Shown: one piece after another, positions 27,901-35,830 of the stretch
Numbering within the stretch: position 1 is the first letter of the stretch
Layout: each line of letters begins with the position of its first letter
The notes under the pieces: model-generated
The model's database searches: none
What the model was told of the DNA's origin: nothing
What the model saw: only the letters and a program-made list of their open reading frames with translations
Translations under genes and position numbers: made by a program
NCBI RefSeq assembly: GCF_001530125.1
Contig: NZ_LDUG01000033.1
Coordinates: forward strand, 42,143 to 106,142
Length of the DNA: 64,000 nt
Reading direction: 5' to 3'
From: Thiobacillus denitrificans
GTDB taxonomy: Bacteria; Pseudomonadota; Gammaproteobacteria; Burkholderiales; Thiobacillaceae

Positions 27901-28485
27901 CTCGACGCGATTCATGTTGTCGCGCGCGTCCTTCAGCCGGGATTCGGTTTCCTTGCGGCGTTCCTTGTATTTGGATACGCCCGCGGCTTCTTCAAGGTAG
28001 CCGCGCAGTTCCTCCGGCTTGGCCTCGATCAGCCGCGAGATCATACCCTGCTCGATAATGGCGTAGGCACGCGCGCCGACCCCGGTGCCCAAGAACAAGT
28101 CGGCAACGTCGCGCCGCCGCACCCGCATGTTGTTGATGTAATAGGTGGAGTCGCCGCTGCGGTCGAGCACGCGTTTGACCGCAATCTCGGCGTATTGCGA
28201 CCACTGGCCGGCAGCGCGGCCGAGCTCGTTGTTGAACGCCAGCTCGACCGAGGCGCGCGACGATGGCTTGCGGCTGGCGGAACCGTTGAAGATCACGTCC
28301 TGCATGGTTTCGCCGCGCAGATTCTTGGCCGACGATTCGCCGAGCACCCAGCGCACCGCGTCGATCACGTTCGACTTGCCGCAGCCGTTCGGCCCCACCA
28401 CGCCGGTCAGCTGCGCGGGGACGGGAATGACGGTGGGATCGACGAAACTCTTGAATCCGGCAAGTTTGATGTGGGTTAAACGCAA
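24988..28485 (-). CDS. smc: Chromosome segregation ATPase SMC
   Basis: Condensin subunit that organises and helps segregate the chromosome. The 1165 residues show the N-terminal ABC head with Walker A GPNGCGKSN (about 32-40), a long coiled coil, a hinge around residues 500-640, a second coiled coil, and the C-terminal head with signature LLSGGEKTLTALSLVFA and Walker B FCLLDEVDAPLDD. Length and order are those of bacterial SMC. The ATG at 28485 opens the canonical MRLTHIKLAGFKSFVDPT. ScpA and ScpB are not next to it. Confidence 0.97.
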   Translation of the reverse strand: MRLTHIKLAGFKSFVDPTVIPVPAQLTGVVGPNGCGKSNVIDAVRWVLGESSAKNLRGETMQDVIFNGSASRKPSSRASVELAFNNELGRAAGQWSQYAEIAVKRVLDRSGDSTYYINNMRVRRRDVADLFLGTGVGARAYAIIEQGMISRLIEAKPEELRGYLEEAAGVSKYKERRKETESRLKDARDNMNRVEDIQRELKTQVAKLAAQAEVAQHYRSLQADLTFSQHRLWFARKHDAAQQRARIDKDLVEAQSRLEAETARLRHIESELETARQTQFAGQDTLNTVQATYYQAQSEVARIEQTMAHQNATRDRLYRQVQDLGARMASQQARHTTTLEALNEVNAQQPGLEAALVDAEAAARQATDSTLPQKEAALREAQQGVGEAQRVVSQAEQARQVDENSLGHTKRQLEQLDARQRRLAQEQAQLPRTDTAGLAKKQVELEELAQTLTTAQAGLKEAETALPELDAARTQHTRELEAARRALHQTEAELAALKKLQESLKADEKLGAWLRSRGLDAAPRLWEKLRVAPGWEAAVEAVLRERLQAVAADAQPGWFADAPPARLTVWAGNGAAALAAPEGLASKIDTDDAAARAALGDWLTGVYWADDVDAAQARCTSLAAGECVVTPQGHLFSRHSVTFHGSHTAVEGILARGRELERLTVDAVQLREDVARLDAAYAETQQRCLERQREVQALRAQTGQTQSRHHTAQMELLRLQQAVERVQSRATQIAQELDEVTRLLTSERATLDTLETRLKEYRTQGEAAREALYAARQQRDQADRAVFEARELQRAAERRHQEAGFALTTCTNKLKERSETLARIDQEIADDETRLTQARDELARLPADALDAELQGALTARIEAETALAAARDTLEGLTAQLRSHDEARMACEQGLDPLRRIIEQLKLKDQEAMLLQSQFELQLREAAADEASLESGLTDSPKPAQLQAQISRLQTEIAALGAVNLAALDELTQAQERSEYLAAQCADLLEAVTTLEAAIQRIDQESRAKLKATFDTVNQHMGELFPQLFGGGQARLILTGDELLDAGVQVFAQPPGKKNASIHLLSGGEKTLTALSLVFAMFKLNPAPFCLLDEVDAPLDDANTERYCKLVKAMSEHTQFLFITHNRVTMEMAQHLAGVTMQEPGVSRIVAVDVEEAVGMVEAA

Positions 28486-28533
28486 GACAGCGGACCTAAG
28501 CTTTTATAATGGGTGTCGTCTCAACGCGTAGTT

Positions 28534-28671
28534 AGGGAAGTTCTGAGCAAGCCGTCATTGCGAGGAGCGTAGCGACGTGGCAATCCAAAAAGGCCTTTAT
28601 TTATATTGATACGCTGGATTGCCGCGCTTCGCTCGCAATGACAAAGATTCAGGTTTGTTCAGGAGTTCCTT
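28534..28671. repeat. REP-like palindromic repeat, copy 2
   Basis: Core arms GTCATTGCGAGGAGCG...GGCAATCCA and TGGATTGCC...GCTCGCAATGAC match copy 1 at 18325-18463 almost base for base, while the loop and outer arms differ. Outer arms around 28534-28550 and 28655-28671 also pair imperfectly. It lies between smc and queF, about 40 bases before the queF start. Confidence 0.8.
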
Positions 28672-28711
28672 GGCGGCGTCTGATTTCGTCACATTCTACA
28701 CCGAGCCCCAT

Positions 28712-29131
28712 ATGCCCTCCACGCCTACCAAAACCCTGGAAACCTTTCCCAACCCCAAAGTTGGGCGTGACTTTCACATTCACATGGAAGTCCCTGAATT
28801 CACGTGCCTTTGCCCCAAGACGGGGCAGCCCGATTTCGCCACCTTGATTCTCGACTACATCCCCGACAAGACCTGCGTCGAGCTCAAGAGCCTGAAGCTC
28901 TATATGTGGAGCTTTCGCGAGGAAGGCCATTTCCACGAGGACGTCACCAACCGCATCCTCGATGACCTGGTCAAAGTGACGAAGCCGCGCTTCATGCGGC
29001 TCACCGCCAAGTTCTACGTGCGCGGCGGCATCTTCACCAATGTGGTGGCCGAGCACCGCAAGAAAGGCTGGGCGCCGGCCCCGCGCGTCGACCTTACGCA
29101 GTTCGAGCATCAGTCGAACACACGCGGATAA
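28712..29131 (+). CDS. queF: NADPH-dependent 7-cyano-7-deazaguanine reductase QueF
   Basis: Reduces preQ0 to preQ1 in queuosine biosynthesis, in the cytoplasm. The 139-residue protein is of the short, type I unimodular form. It has the catalytic cysteine in [16 protein letters not shown], the QueF signature [20 protein letters not shown], and the tunnel-fold end [14 protein letters not shown] longer frame opens at 28619 inside the REP repeat; the ATG at 28712 is preferred because earlier codons are repeat sequence. No preQ1 riboswitch was recognised upstream. Confidence 0.95.
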   Translation: MPSTPTKTLETFPNPKVGRDFHIHMEVPEFTCLCPKTGQPDFATLILDYIPDKTCVELKSLKLYMWSFREEGHFHEDVTNRILDDLVKVTKPRFMRLTAKFYVRGGIFTNVVAEHRKKGWAPAPRVDLTQFEHQSNTRG

Positions 29132-29135
29132 TCCA

Positions 29136-30404
29136 TTGTATTTTATTGGAATTGACTTCGGCACCAGCGGCGCGCGCAGCTGCGTAATCGACGCCGAAGG
29201 TAAGCTTATTGCCGAGGACGCGCGCGATTTCGGCGAACTCGCCGAGTTCGAGCGCGCCGGCATCTGGCGCGAGGCGCTGTGGGATCTGGTCACGGCGCTG
29301 CCCCCCGCGATTCGCACGCAGCTGTCGGATATCGCGCTCGATGGCACCTCCGGCACCGTGCTCGCCTGCGACGAGGCGCTTGCGCCGCGCCACCCGCCGC
29401 TGCTGTACAACGACGACCGCGCGGTCGACGAAGCGAAGCTGATCGCGAAAACCGCCACTCCGGGCCACCCCGCCGCCGCCGTCACCTCGGGGCTGGCCAA
29501 GGTGCTGTGGCTGAAAAAACGGCTCGGCCTGACCGGGGCGCGGCTTTATCTCAACCAGGCCGACTGGCTCTCGGGCCTGCTGACCGAGCGCGCTGGCGTT
29601 TCCGACTACCACAATGCGTTAAAAATGGGGCTCGACCTCGATACGCTGAAATGGCCGGCGTGGGTGGATTCCCTGGCCGATGCCGGCACCCTGCCGACGC
29701 CCGTTGCGCCGGGCACCCCAATCGCCACGGTGTCCCGCTCACGCGCCCGCTATCTGGGCGTTCACCCCGGCTGCAGGGTGCACGCCGGCACCACCGATTC
29801 CATCGCCGCATTTTTGGCCGCTGGCGTCACTCACAGCGGCGACGCCGTCACCTCGCTCGGCAGCACGCTGGTGCTGAAACTGCTGTCCGACACCCGGGTG
29901 GAATCGACCGAGCACGGCGTCTACAGCCACTGGTTCGGTGCGCGCTGGCTGGCGGGCGGCGCCTCTAATTCAGGCGGCGCGGTGCTGCGGCAGTTTTTCG
30001 ACGACCGCCAATTGGCCGCACTCAGCGAAAAAATCGATCCCACCGTCGTCAGCTTGCTCGACTACCTGCCGCTGCCGAAACCCGGCGAACGCTTCCCGGT
30101 CAAGGACCCGCAGCTTTCGCCGCTTCTCACGCCGCGCCCGGCCGACGACGCCGAATTCCTGCACGGCCTGCTGGAAAGCCTGGCCCGTATCGAGGCGCGC
30201 GGCTATGGCCTGCTGGCCGAATTCGGCGCCTCGCCGCTGCGCCGGGTCGAAACCGCCGGTGGCGGTGCCCGCAATCCTGCCTGGACACGCATCCGCCAGC
30301 GCCTGCTCGGCGTGCCGGTGGCACGCGCCATCCACACCGAAGCGGCCTACGGTGCCGCGCTACTGGCGCGCGACGGCCTGGGGCTTTTCAAGTCGGCGAG
30401 CTGA
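29136..30404 (+). CDS. FGGY-family carbohydrate kinase
   Basis: A 422-residue sugar kinase with the actin-like ATPase fold: IGIDFGTSGARSCVID (phosphate 1), IALDGTSGTVLACD, GLAKVLWLKKRLG, HAGTTDSIAAFLAAGV with the catalytic aspartate, LGSTLVLKLLS and ETAGGGARNPAWTRIRQ (adenosine site). The FGGY group includes xylulokinase, ribulokinase and glycerol kinase; this short form resembles D-ribulokinase/YDK1-like proteins, but the sugar is not certain. The best start is TTG at 29136, four bases after the queF stop, because the family begins with the IGIDFGT strand; an in-frame ATG at 29040 lies inside queF. Confidence 0.88.
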   Translation: MYFIGIDFGTSGARSCVIDAEGKLIAEDARDFGELAEFERAGIWREALWDLVTALPPAIRTQLSDIALDGTSGTVLACDEALAPRHPPLLYNDDRAVDEAKLIAKTATPGHPAAAVTSGLAKVLWLKKRLGLTGARLYLNQADWLSGLLTERAGVSDYHNALKMGLDLDTLKWPAWVDSLADAGTLPTPVAPGTPIATVSRSRARYLGVHPGCRVHAGTTDSIAAFLAAGVTHSGDAVTSLGSTLVLKLLSDTRVESTEHGVYSHWFGARWLAGGASNSGGAVLRQFFDDRQLAALSEKIDPTVVSLLDYLPLPKPGERFPVKDPQLSPLLTPRPADDAEFLHGLLESLARIEARGYGLLAEFGASPLRRVETAGGGARNPAWTRIRQRLLGVPVARAIHTEAAYGAALLARDGLGLFKSAS

Positions 30405-30451
30405 CCGCGACACGCCAGGGTTTCGATATGAAGCGCTGGGGTAACCCGCGC

Positions 30452-31930
30452 TTAGCCGAACGTGTATTTCATCCCGGTCGCGTGCCAGTGAACCGCCTCC
30501 TCCTCCAGCGCACGCTGGGTGAGTGGGCGACTTTCCAGCCAGCCTTCGGGCAGGGTCAGACGAAAACGCTTGCCGCTGGCGTCCACTGCCACTTCGGGTA
30601 GCTGGGGCTCAGCGCGGCTGCGGCAAAGGATGGCCGCCTGGCGCAGCAGCCAGACCAGCAGGCGATCGTTGTCGGGCAAGGTGGCGTCAGCGGAAAACTG
30701 CGGCAGCTTGACCAGCGCGCCGCGCTGGGCACGTGCCAACAGCGCCAAGCGCGCCTGATCGGACCTGGAAAACCCTGGCATGTCGGCGTTTTCCAGGATG
30801 TAGCCTGAATGGCGATGGTAGCCGCCGTGCGACACCGACAGGCCGATTTCGTGCAGACGCGCCGCCCAGTCGAGAAAGCGCACGTCGTTTTCGTCGCCGC
30901 CGCCAGCTGCCGCCAGCAGCTTCAGCGCCACCCGCTTGACGCGCGCAGCCTGCTGGGGGTCGATGTGATAGCGGCGCATGAATTCGTCCACGGTCGCTTC
31001 GCGCATGTCCTGCTGGTGGAAGCGTCCCAGCAAATCGTAGAGGATGCCTTCGCGCATGGCGGTTTCGGCGACGTCCATCTGCTCGATCTCGAGCTCGGCG
31101 AACAGCCCGGCCATGATGGCGAAGCCACCGGCGATGACCGGTCGGCGGTCGCGCGACAGGCCGGGCAGTTCGAGCGCGTCGACATGGCCGGCCTTGATGA
31201 ACTGGGCGCGCAACAGCGCCAGCCCGTCGGCGGTGATGCCGCGCGCAGACCATCCGCTCTGTTCGAGGATTTCGCGCAGCGCGCGCGCGCTGCCGGACGA
31301 GCCGATGGCCTGCTGCCAGTTGCCTTTGGAAAACGCTTTGGCAATGATCTCGGCCTCGACCCGCGCGGCCACTTCGGCGGCTTTCAGTGCGGCCTTGTCG
31401 ATCACCCCGCCGGCAAAAAAACGCTGCGAGAAATTGACGCAGCCCATGTGCAGGCTTTCGCGCTCGTGCGGCTTCAGGCCATGTCCAATGATGAGCTCGG
31501 TGGAGCCGCCGCCGATGTCGACCACCAGCCGCCGGTCGGGCGAGGCCGGCAGTGAATGGGCGACGCCGAGATAGATCAGCCGCGCTTCTTCGCGCCCGGC
31601 GACGATTTCGATCGGGTGGCCGAGCGCGGCTTCGGCTTGACGAATAAAGACATCGGCGTTGCGGGCGACGCGCAGGGTCGAGGTGCCGACGCAGCGGACC
31701 GTTTCCGGCGACAGGCCGCGCAGGCGTTCGCCAAAGCGTTGCAGACAGGCCAGCGCACGCGTCTGGGTGGCTTCGTCGAGCTGCTTGTCGGCGGCAAGCC
31801 CGCCGGCCAGGCGCACGGTTTCCTTCAGCGAATCGAGCGGATACAGCTGGTCGCCGGCCACCCGCGCCACTTCCAGGCGGAAGGAATTGGAGCCGAGGTC
31901 GACCGCCGCGAGGGTGTCGTAGGTTTTCAT
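30452..31930 (-). CDS. ppx: Ppx/GppA-family exopolyphosphatase
   Basis: Hydrolyses inorganic polyphosphate or pppGpp. The 492 residues have the actin-like fold with AAVDLGSNSFRLEVARV, CVGTSTLRVARNADVF, AGREEARLIYLGVAHSLP, VVDIGGGSTELIIG and IGSSGSARALREIL, then a C-terminal HD-like helical domain (about 310-480). The frame stays open upstream to 32995, but that part is a shadow of the spmAB gene. The ATG at 31930 overlaps the preceding stop by four bases, so the two are co-translated. Ppx and GppA cannot be separated with certainty by eye. Confidence 0.93.
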   Translation of the reverse strand: MKTYDTLAAVDLGSNSFRLEVARVAGDQLYPLDSLKETVRLAGGLAADKQLDEATQTRALACLQRFGERLRGLSPETVRCVGTSTLRVARNADVFIRQAEAALGHPIEIVAGREEARLIYLGVAHSLPASPDRRLVVDIGGGSTELIIGHGLKPHERESLHMGCVNFSQRFFAGGVIDKAALKAAEVAARVEAEIIAKAFSKGNWQQAIGSSGSARALREILEQSGWSARGITADGLALLRAQFIKAGHVDALELPGLSRDRRPVIAGGFAIMAGLFAELEIEQMDVAETAMREGILYDLLGRFHQQDMREATVDEFMRRYHIDPQQAARVKRVALKLLAAAGGGDENDVRFLDWAARLHEIGLSVSHGGYHRHSGYILENADMPGFSRSDQARLALLARAQRGALVKLPQFSADATLPDNDRLLVWLLRQAAILCRSRAEPQLPEVAVDASGKRFRLTLPEGWLESRPLTQRALEEEAVHWHATGMKYTFG

Positions 31931-33165
31931 ACGGATGCACCAAAAAACAGATAGGCCATGCCGATGGCGGCGAGGATGCCGGCCACATCGGCGATCAAGC
32001 CGCAGGCGACGGCGTGGCGCACGCGTTTGATGCCGATCGCGCCGAAATACACCGCCAGCACGTAAAACGTCGTCTCGGTGCTGCCCTGTACGATCGACGC
32101 CAGGCGGCCGGCGAACGAATCCGCGCCGTGCGCCTGCATGGTGTCGATCATCATGGCACGCGCGCCGCTGCCGGAAAACGGTTTCATCAGCGCGGTGGGC
32201 AGGGCGTCGACCCAGCGCGCGTCGTACCCCAGCGCCAGCACCATGCCGCGCATCCCGTCTATCAGCAGGTCGAGCGCGCCGCTGGCGCGAAACACGGCGA
32301 TCGCCACCAGCATCGCGACAAGATACGGAATGATCGTGACCGCCGTGTGAAAGCCTTCCTTGGCGCCTTCGACGAAAGCCTCGTAGGCATTGACGCGGCG
32401 CCGCACCGCCATCAGCAGGAAGGTGACGATGAGGCCAAACAGCAGCACGTTGCTCAGGATCGACGACTGCCGCGTCATCGCCGCGGCGTCGAGGCTGCCG
32501 AAATACAGCACCAGTCCGCCGATCAGCGCCGTTGCCCCGCCCAGATAGGCCATGGTGACGCGATTCCACAGGTGCAGGCGCTGGAAGAAGCCGGTGACAA
32601 AGAGCCCGACCAGGGTGCCGATGTAGGTGGTGATGAGGAGCGGCACGAACACATCGGTGGGGTCGGCCGCGCCCAACTGCGCGCGGAAGGTGAAAATGGT
32701 CACCGGCAGCAGGGTGACCGACGCGGTATTGATCACCAGAAACAGGATTTGCGCGTCGCTGGCAGTATCGCTGGACGGGTTGAGTTTCTGCAGTTCCTGC
32801 ATCGCCTTGATGCCGAGCGGCGTCGCCGCATTGTCCAGCCCCAGCATGTTGGCGCCCATGTTCATGGTCATCGCGCCAAGCGCCGGATGGTTGGGCGGCA
32901 CGTCGGGGAACAGGCGGCGAAACAGCGGCGCGAGGCCGCGCGTCAGCACCTCGAGCATGCCGGCACGCTCGCCGATTTTCATCACCCCCAGCCACAACGC
33001 CATCACACCGGTCAAGCCCAGCGCGATTTCAAATGCGGTCTTGCTGCTGGCGAACAGCGCTTTTACCAGCGCGGCGAAGATGTCGGCATCGCCGAGGAAA
33101 ACCAGTTTGAACAACGCAATCAGAAAGGCGGCCAGAAAGAAGCCGATCCACAGCGCGTTGAGCAT
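31927..33165 (-). CDS. SpmA-SpmB fusion, nucleoside-recognition (Gate) membrane protein
   Basis: A 412-residue polytopic membrane protein in which two Gate domains are fused. The first half has NHPALGAMTMNMGANMLGLDNAATPLGIKAM (SpmA-like); the second has AVTIIPYLVAMLVAIAVFRASGALD and SGARAMMIDTMQAHGADSFAGRLASIVQGSTETTFYVLAVYFGAIG (SpmB-like). In Bacillus the two are separate spore maturation proteins; in Gram-negative bacteria the fused form is common and its function is unknown, perhaps transport. It is coupled to ppx by an ATGA overlap and follows the CobD-like gene after 21 bases. Confidence 0.9.
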   Translation of the reverse strand: MLNALWIGFFLAAFLIALFKLVFLGDADIFAALVKALFASSKTAFEIALGLTGVMALWLGVMKIGERAGMLEVLTRGLAPLFRRLFPDVPPNHPALGAMTMNMGANMLGLDNAATPLGIKAMQELQKLNPSSDTASDAQILFLVINTASVTLLPVTIFTFRAQLGAADPTDVFVPLLITTYIGTLVGLFVTGFFQRLHLWNRVTMAYLGGATALIGGLVLYFGSLDAAAMTRQSSILSNVLLFGLIVTFLLMAVRRRVNAYEAFVEGAKEGFHTAVTIIPYLVAMLVAIAVFRASGALDLLIDGMRGMVLALGYDARWVDALPTALMKPFSGSGARAMMIDTMQAHGADSFAGRLASIVQGSTETTFYVLAVYFGAIGIKRVRHAVACGLIADVAGILAAIGMAYLFFGASV

Positions 33166-33186
33166 GACTGGCGGCGGGGTTAACGC

Positions 33187-34104
33187 TTAAGCGAACCAGC
33201 CGGCGATGACGACCAAGAGGCCCGCCACCAGCCAGATCGCCAGGCCGCGCCAGATCATGCTGACGGCGCTGTCGATGCAGTCGGCGTCGGGCGCCTGCCC
33301 GGTTCCGAGCTCGGGCCGCCACACGATTTCCCCGCCCACGTTGACGCTCTGCCCCAGGCGTACGCCCATGGCGCCGGCGCCGGCGGCGAGCACCACGCCC
33401 TCTTCCGTTTCCGGCCAGGCGGATGCCTGGGTCCGCCAGCAATAGGTGGCGTCCTCGAAGTTGCCGGCGATGGCGTAGGTCAGCGCGGTCAGCCGGGCGG
33501 GCAACCAGTTGATGACGTGAAACGCACGTTGCGCAAACACGCCGAAATGGCCATTGGCGTTTGCCCAACGCCGCGCCAGAATCGAGGCGCTGCGGAACAG
33601 CACCGCGCCAACCGGCCCCAGCGACGACAGCAGCACAAACCACAGCAGCACGCCGAACATCTGGCGATGGCTTGCGGCCATCACCTGCTCGATGGTGACC
33701 CGCGCCAGATCGTCGGCGCTGAACTGGCTGGCATCACCGCCGCGCCAGGCGTCGAGACGCGCACGCGCGCCTTCGATATCGCCGGCGCGCAGCAGACGCG
33801 CAATCTGTTCGGCGGCGTCGCTGAAATATTTGAACCCAAGGGTGAAATACAGCACGGCCACATTCCATATCCAGCCGAGGACCGGGCTGATGCCATCGAG
33901 CAGGGCAAAAACCAGCCACACCCCAGCCAGTACCGGCAGCACCGCCAGCGCCCAGGCAATCGCACCGTGGCTGTATTCGCCGGCATTGAAGCGACGCTCA
34001 AGCCACTGGGTGAGGCGGGTGTAGTGCCGGTAGTACGACAGCGGCTGCCGCAACGGGCGCAAGTGTTCGAAGACAACGGCGGCGAGAACGGAAAGGAAAG
34101 CCAT
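33187..34104 (-). CDS. CobD/CbiB-family membrane protein
   Basis: A 305-residue membrane protein with about five hydrophobic segments. It matches the CobD/CbiB superfamily in layout (ALAVLPVLAGVWLVFALLDGISPVLGWIWNVAVLYFTLGFKYFSDAAEQIARLL, HVINWLPARLTALTYAIAG, ATYCWRTQA). CobD/CbiB attaches aminopropanol to cobyric acid, but proteins of this branch occur outside cobalamin operons, and no other cobalamin gene is present here. The function is therefore open. It overlaps the next upstream gene by one base and probably belongs to the same transcript as spmAB and ppx. Confidence 0.8.
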   Translation of the reverse strand: MAFLSVLAAVVFEHLRPLRQPLSYYRHYTRLTQWLERRFNAGEYSHGAIAWALAVLPVLAGVWLVFALLDGISPVLGWIWNVAVLYFTLGFKYFSDAAEQIARLLRAGDIEGARARLDAWRGGDASQFSADDLARVTIEQVMAASHRQMFGVLLWFVLLSSLGPVGAVLFRSASILARRWANANGHFGVFAQRAFHVINWLPARLTALTYAIAGNFEDATYCWRTQASAWPETEEGVVLAAGAGAMGVRLGQSVNVGGEIVWRPELGTGQAPDADCIDSAVSMIWRGLAIWLVAGLLVVIAGWFA

Positions 34105-34631
34105 CAGCGGTTCATCTCCAGGGTAAAGCTACCGATGCGGTTTGCCTGCCCTGCCGGGCGATACAGTTCGACCGTCGGCATGACGATGGCCTGCCCGCGC
34201 GACTCAAGCGTATCGGACAGCGCCTGGTAGGCCTTGGACGGTGCCAGTAGCACCGCTGCCTGCACCTTGGCGGCAAACACTGGGCGACGTTCGATGCGGC
34301 CTTCCTTCAGGCCATCCGGGATCGGGGCGTTCTCGGCCAGGGTGTAGCCCAGTTGCGCGCGCACCTTGCCGTCGGCTACGCGCGGGTCGGTCAGGATCAC
34401 GCTGATTGTGTCGCCCGCCGCCACCTTGGCCGCAGTGAAATGATCCAGCGCCGTGCGATGCGATTTCCGCAGGTTGCTGATCGGGCCATCGTAATCCAGA
34501 TAGGCATAGCGATAAGGCCCCGCCTCGGTTTCGGTCACGCTGACCGGGTTGAATCCGCCCCACCACCAGAACACCGCCAGCAGCGGCAATATGAATGCCA
34601 GCACAAACGCCGGCCACTGTTTTTTGAACAC
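34104..34631 (-). CDS. Membrane-anchored GyrI-like domain protein
   Basis: A 175-residue protein with an N-terminal membrane anchor (about 8-26: FVLAFILPLLAVFWWWGGF) and a periplasmic domain whose spacing (YRYAYLDYDGPISNLRKSHRTALDHF, DTISVILTDPRVADGKVRAQLGYTL, RPVFAAKVQAAVLLAP) is reminiscent of GyrI/SOUL-like small-molecule binding folds. I do not know a function. It is first in the run leading to cobD-like, spmAB and ppx, so membrane or phosphate metabolism is possible. Confidence 0.65.
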   Translation of the reverse strand: MFKKQWPAFVLAFILPLLAVFWWWGGFNPVSVTETEAGPYRYAYLDYDGPISNLRKSHRTALDHFTAAKVAAGDTISVILTDPRVADGKVRAQLGYTLAENAPIPDGLKEGRIERRPVFAAKVQAAVLLAPSKAYQALSDTLESRGQAIVMPTVELYRPAGQANRIGSFTLEMNR

Positions 34632-34742
34632 GCCTGAGACTCCCCGTTACAGCTTTGAAGATATCACAGCATCACCCTCTGGTGCCCAGACTGCCGCCCG
34701 CCCTCTCTATAATGTGTGCATCCCCGTCGATGGATAACCACC

Positions 34743-35690
34743 ATGCAACGTATTCTGCTCGCACTGTTCTGCCTTGCCTTGCCGCCTGCCGCCTGGGCCA
34801 AAACCGAAGTTGCCACCGTGCCGATGGAGGCCGTGCAACTGGGTCCCCACAGCTATTTCGTGCAGGGCCTGCCGGGCGCGGCGTCCAGCGAGAACGAGGG
34901 CTTCATGTCCAATGCCGGGTTTGTCGTCACGCGCGACGGCGTGGTGGTGTTCGATGCGCTGGCCTCGCCGCCGCTGGCCGAAAAACTGGTCAGCCTGATT
35001 CGCCAGATCACCGATCAGCCAATCAAGCGCGTCATCGTCAGCCATTACCACGCCGACCACTTTTACGGCCTGCAGGTATTCAAGGCGCTGGGGGCCGAAA
35101 TCTGGGCGCACCGCTTCGCCGAAGGCGCCACCCGCAGAGAAGGCGCGGCCGAGCGCTTTGAGCAGCGCAAGGAAGTGCTTTTCCCCTGGGTCGACGACGA
35201 CACGCAGTTGCTGGAGGCAGACCGTTTTCTGGCGGGCGACATGGACTTTGAAATGGGCGGCGTCGAGTTCGCGCTGCGTCACGTCGGCCCGGCCCACTCC
35301 AGCGAGGATCTGGCGATGCTGGTGAAGCAGGACGGCGTGCTCTATGCCGGCGACCTGGTGTTTCGCGGCCGCGTGCCTTTTGTCGGCGACGCCGACAGCC
35401 GCGCCTGGATCGCCGCGCTCGACAAGCTGATTGCGCTCAACCCCAGGGTGCTGGTGCCCGGCCACGGCGAGCCCTCGCACGCACCGCGCACCGACCTCGT
35501 CTTCACCCGCGACTATCTGCGCTATCTGCGCGACCAGATGGGTCCGGCCGCACGCAAGCTCGTGCCGTTCGAGGAAGCCTATGAAAAAACCGACTGGTCG
35601 AAATACCGCGCCATGCCGGCATTCGACGAAGCCAACCGGATCAACGCGTACAACCAGTATTTGCGACTGGAGCAGGAAGGCGGAGAGTGA
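34743..35690 (+). CDS. Secreted metallo-beta-lactamase-fold hydrolase
   Basis: A 315-residue periplasmic protein with a Sec signal (MQRILLALFCLALPPAAWA). The binuclear metal motif is HYHADHFYG (about 102-110), followed by HVGPAHSSED, YAGDLVFRGRVPF and VPGHGEP, the standard MBL ligand set. The best resemblance is to the SoxH-like or quinoprotein-relay MBL group, whose substrates are poorly defined, rather than to a beta-lactamase. The ATG at 34743 is chosen because it gives the clean signal peptide; it is monocistronic and divergent from the GyrI-like gene. Confidence 0.88.
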   Translation: MQRILLALFCLALPPAAWAKTEVATVPMEAVQLGPHSYFVQGLPGAASSENEGFMSNAGFVVTRDGVVVFDALASPPLAEKLVSLIRQITDQPIKRVIVSHYHADHFYGLQVFKALGAEIWAHRFAEGATRREGAAERFEQRKEVLFPWVDDDTQLLEADRFLAGDMDFEMGGVEFALRHVGPAHSSEDLAMLVKQDGVLYAGDLVFRGRVPFVGDADSRAWIAALDKLIALNPRVLVPGHGEPSHAPRTDLVFTRDYLRYLRDQMGPAARKLVPFEEAYEKTDWSKYRAMPAFDEANRINAYNQYLRLEQEGGE

Positions 35691-35830
35691 ACACAGCAAG
35701 CACGAGGGGTCTGGCGCGTCCGGATTCAAGTACATGGCGCGGCGAATCGCGTTGCCGCAACCCAAACCATCCATAAAGCGCGATAATTATTAGTTACGCC
35801 TCAACAAAAAAAACTTATCCAGCTCGTTCC

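Noticed and set aside
30452-32995. A single 847-residue frame covering ppx and most of spmAB
   Set aside because: The upstream half is Arg/His-rich shadow sequence. The spmAB frame has clear membrane and Gate motifs, and ppx has a natural ATG at 31930 with an ATGA overlap.
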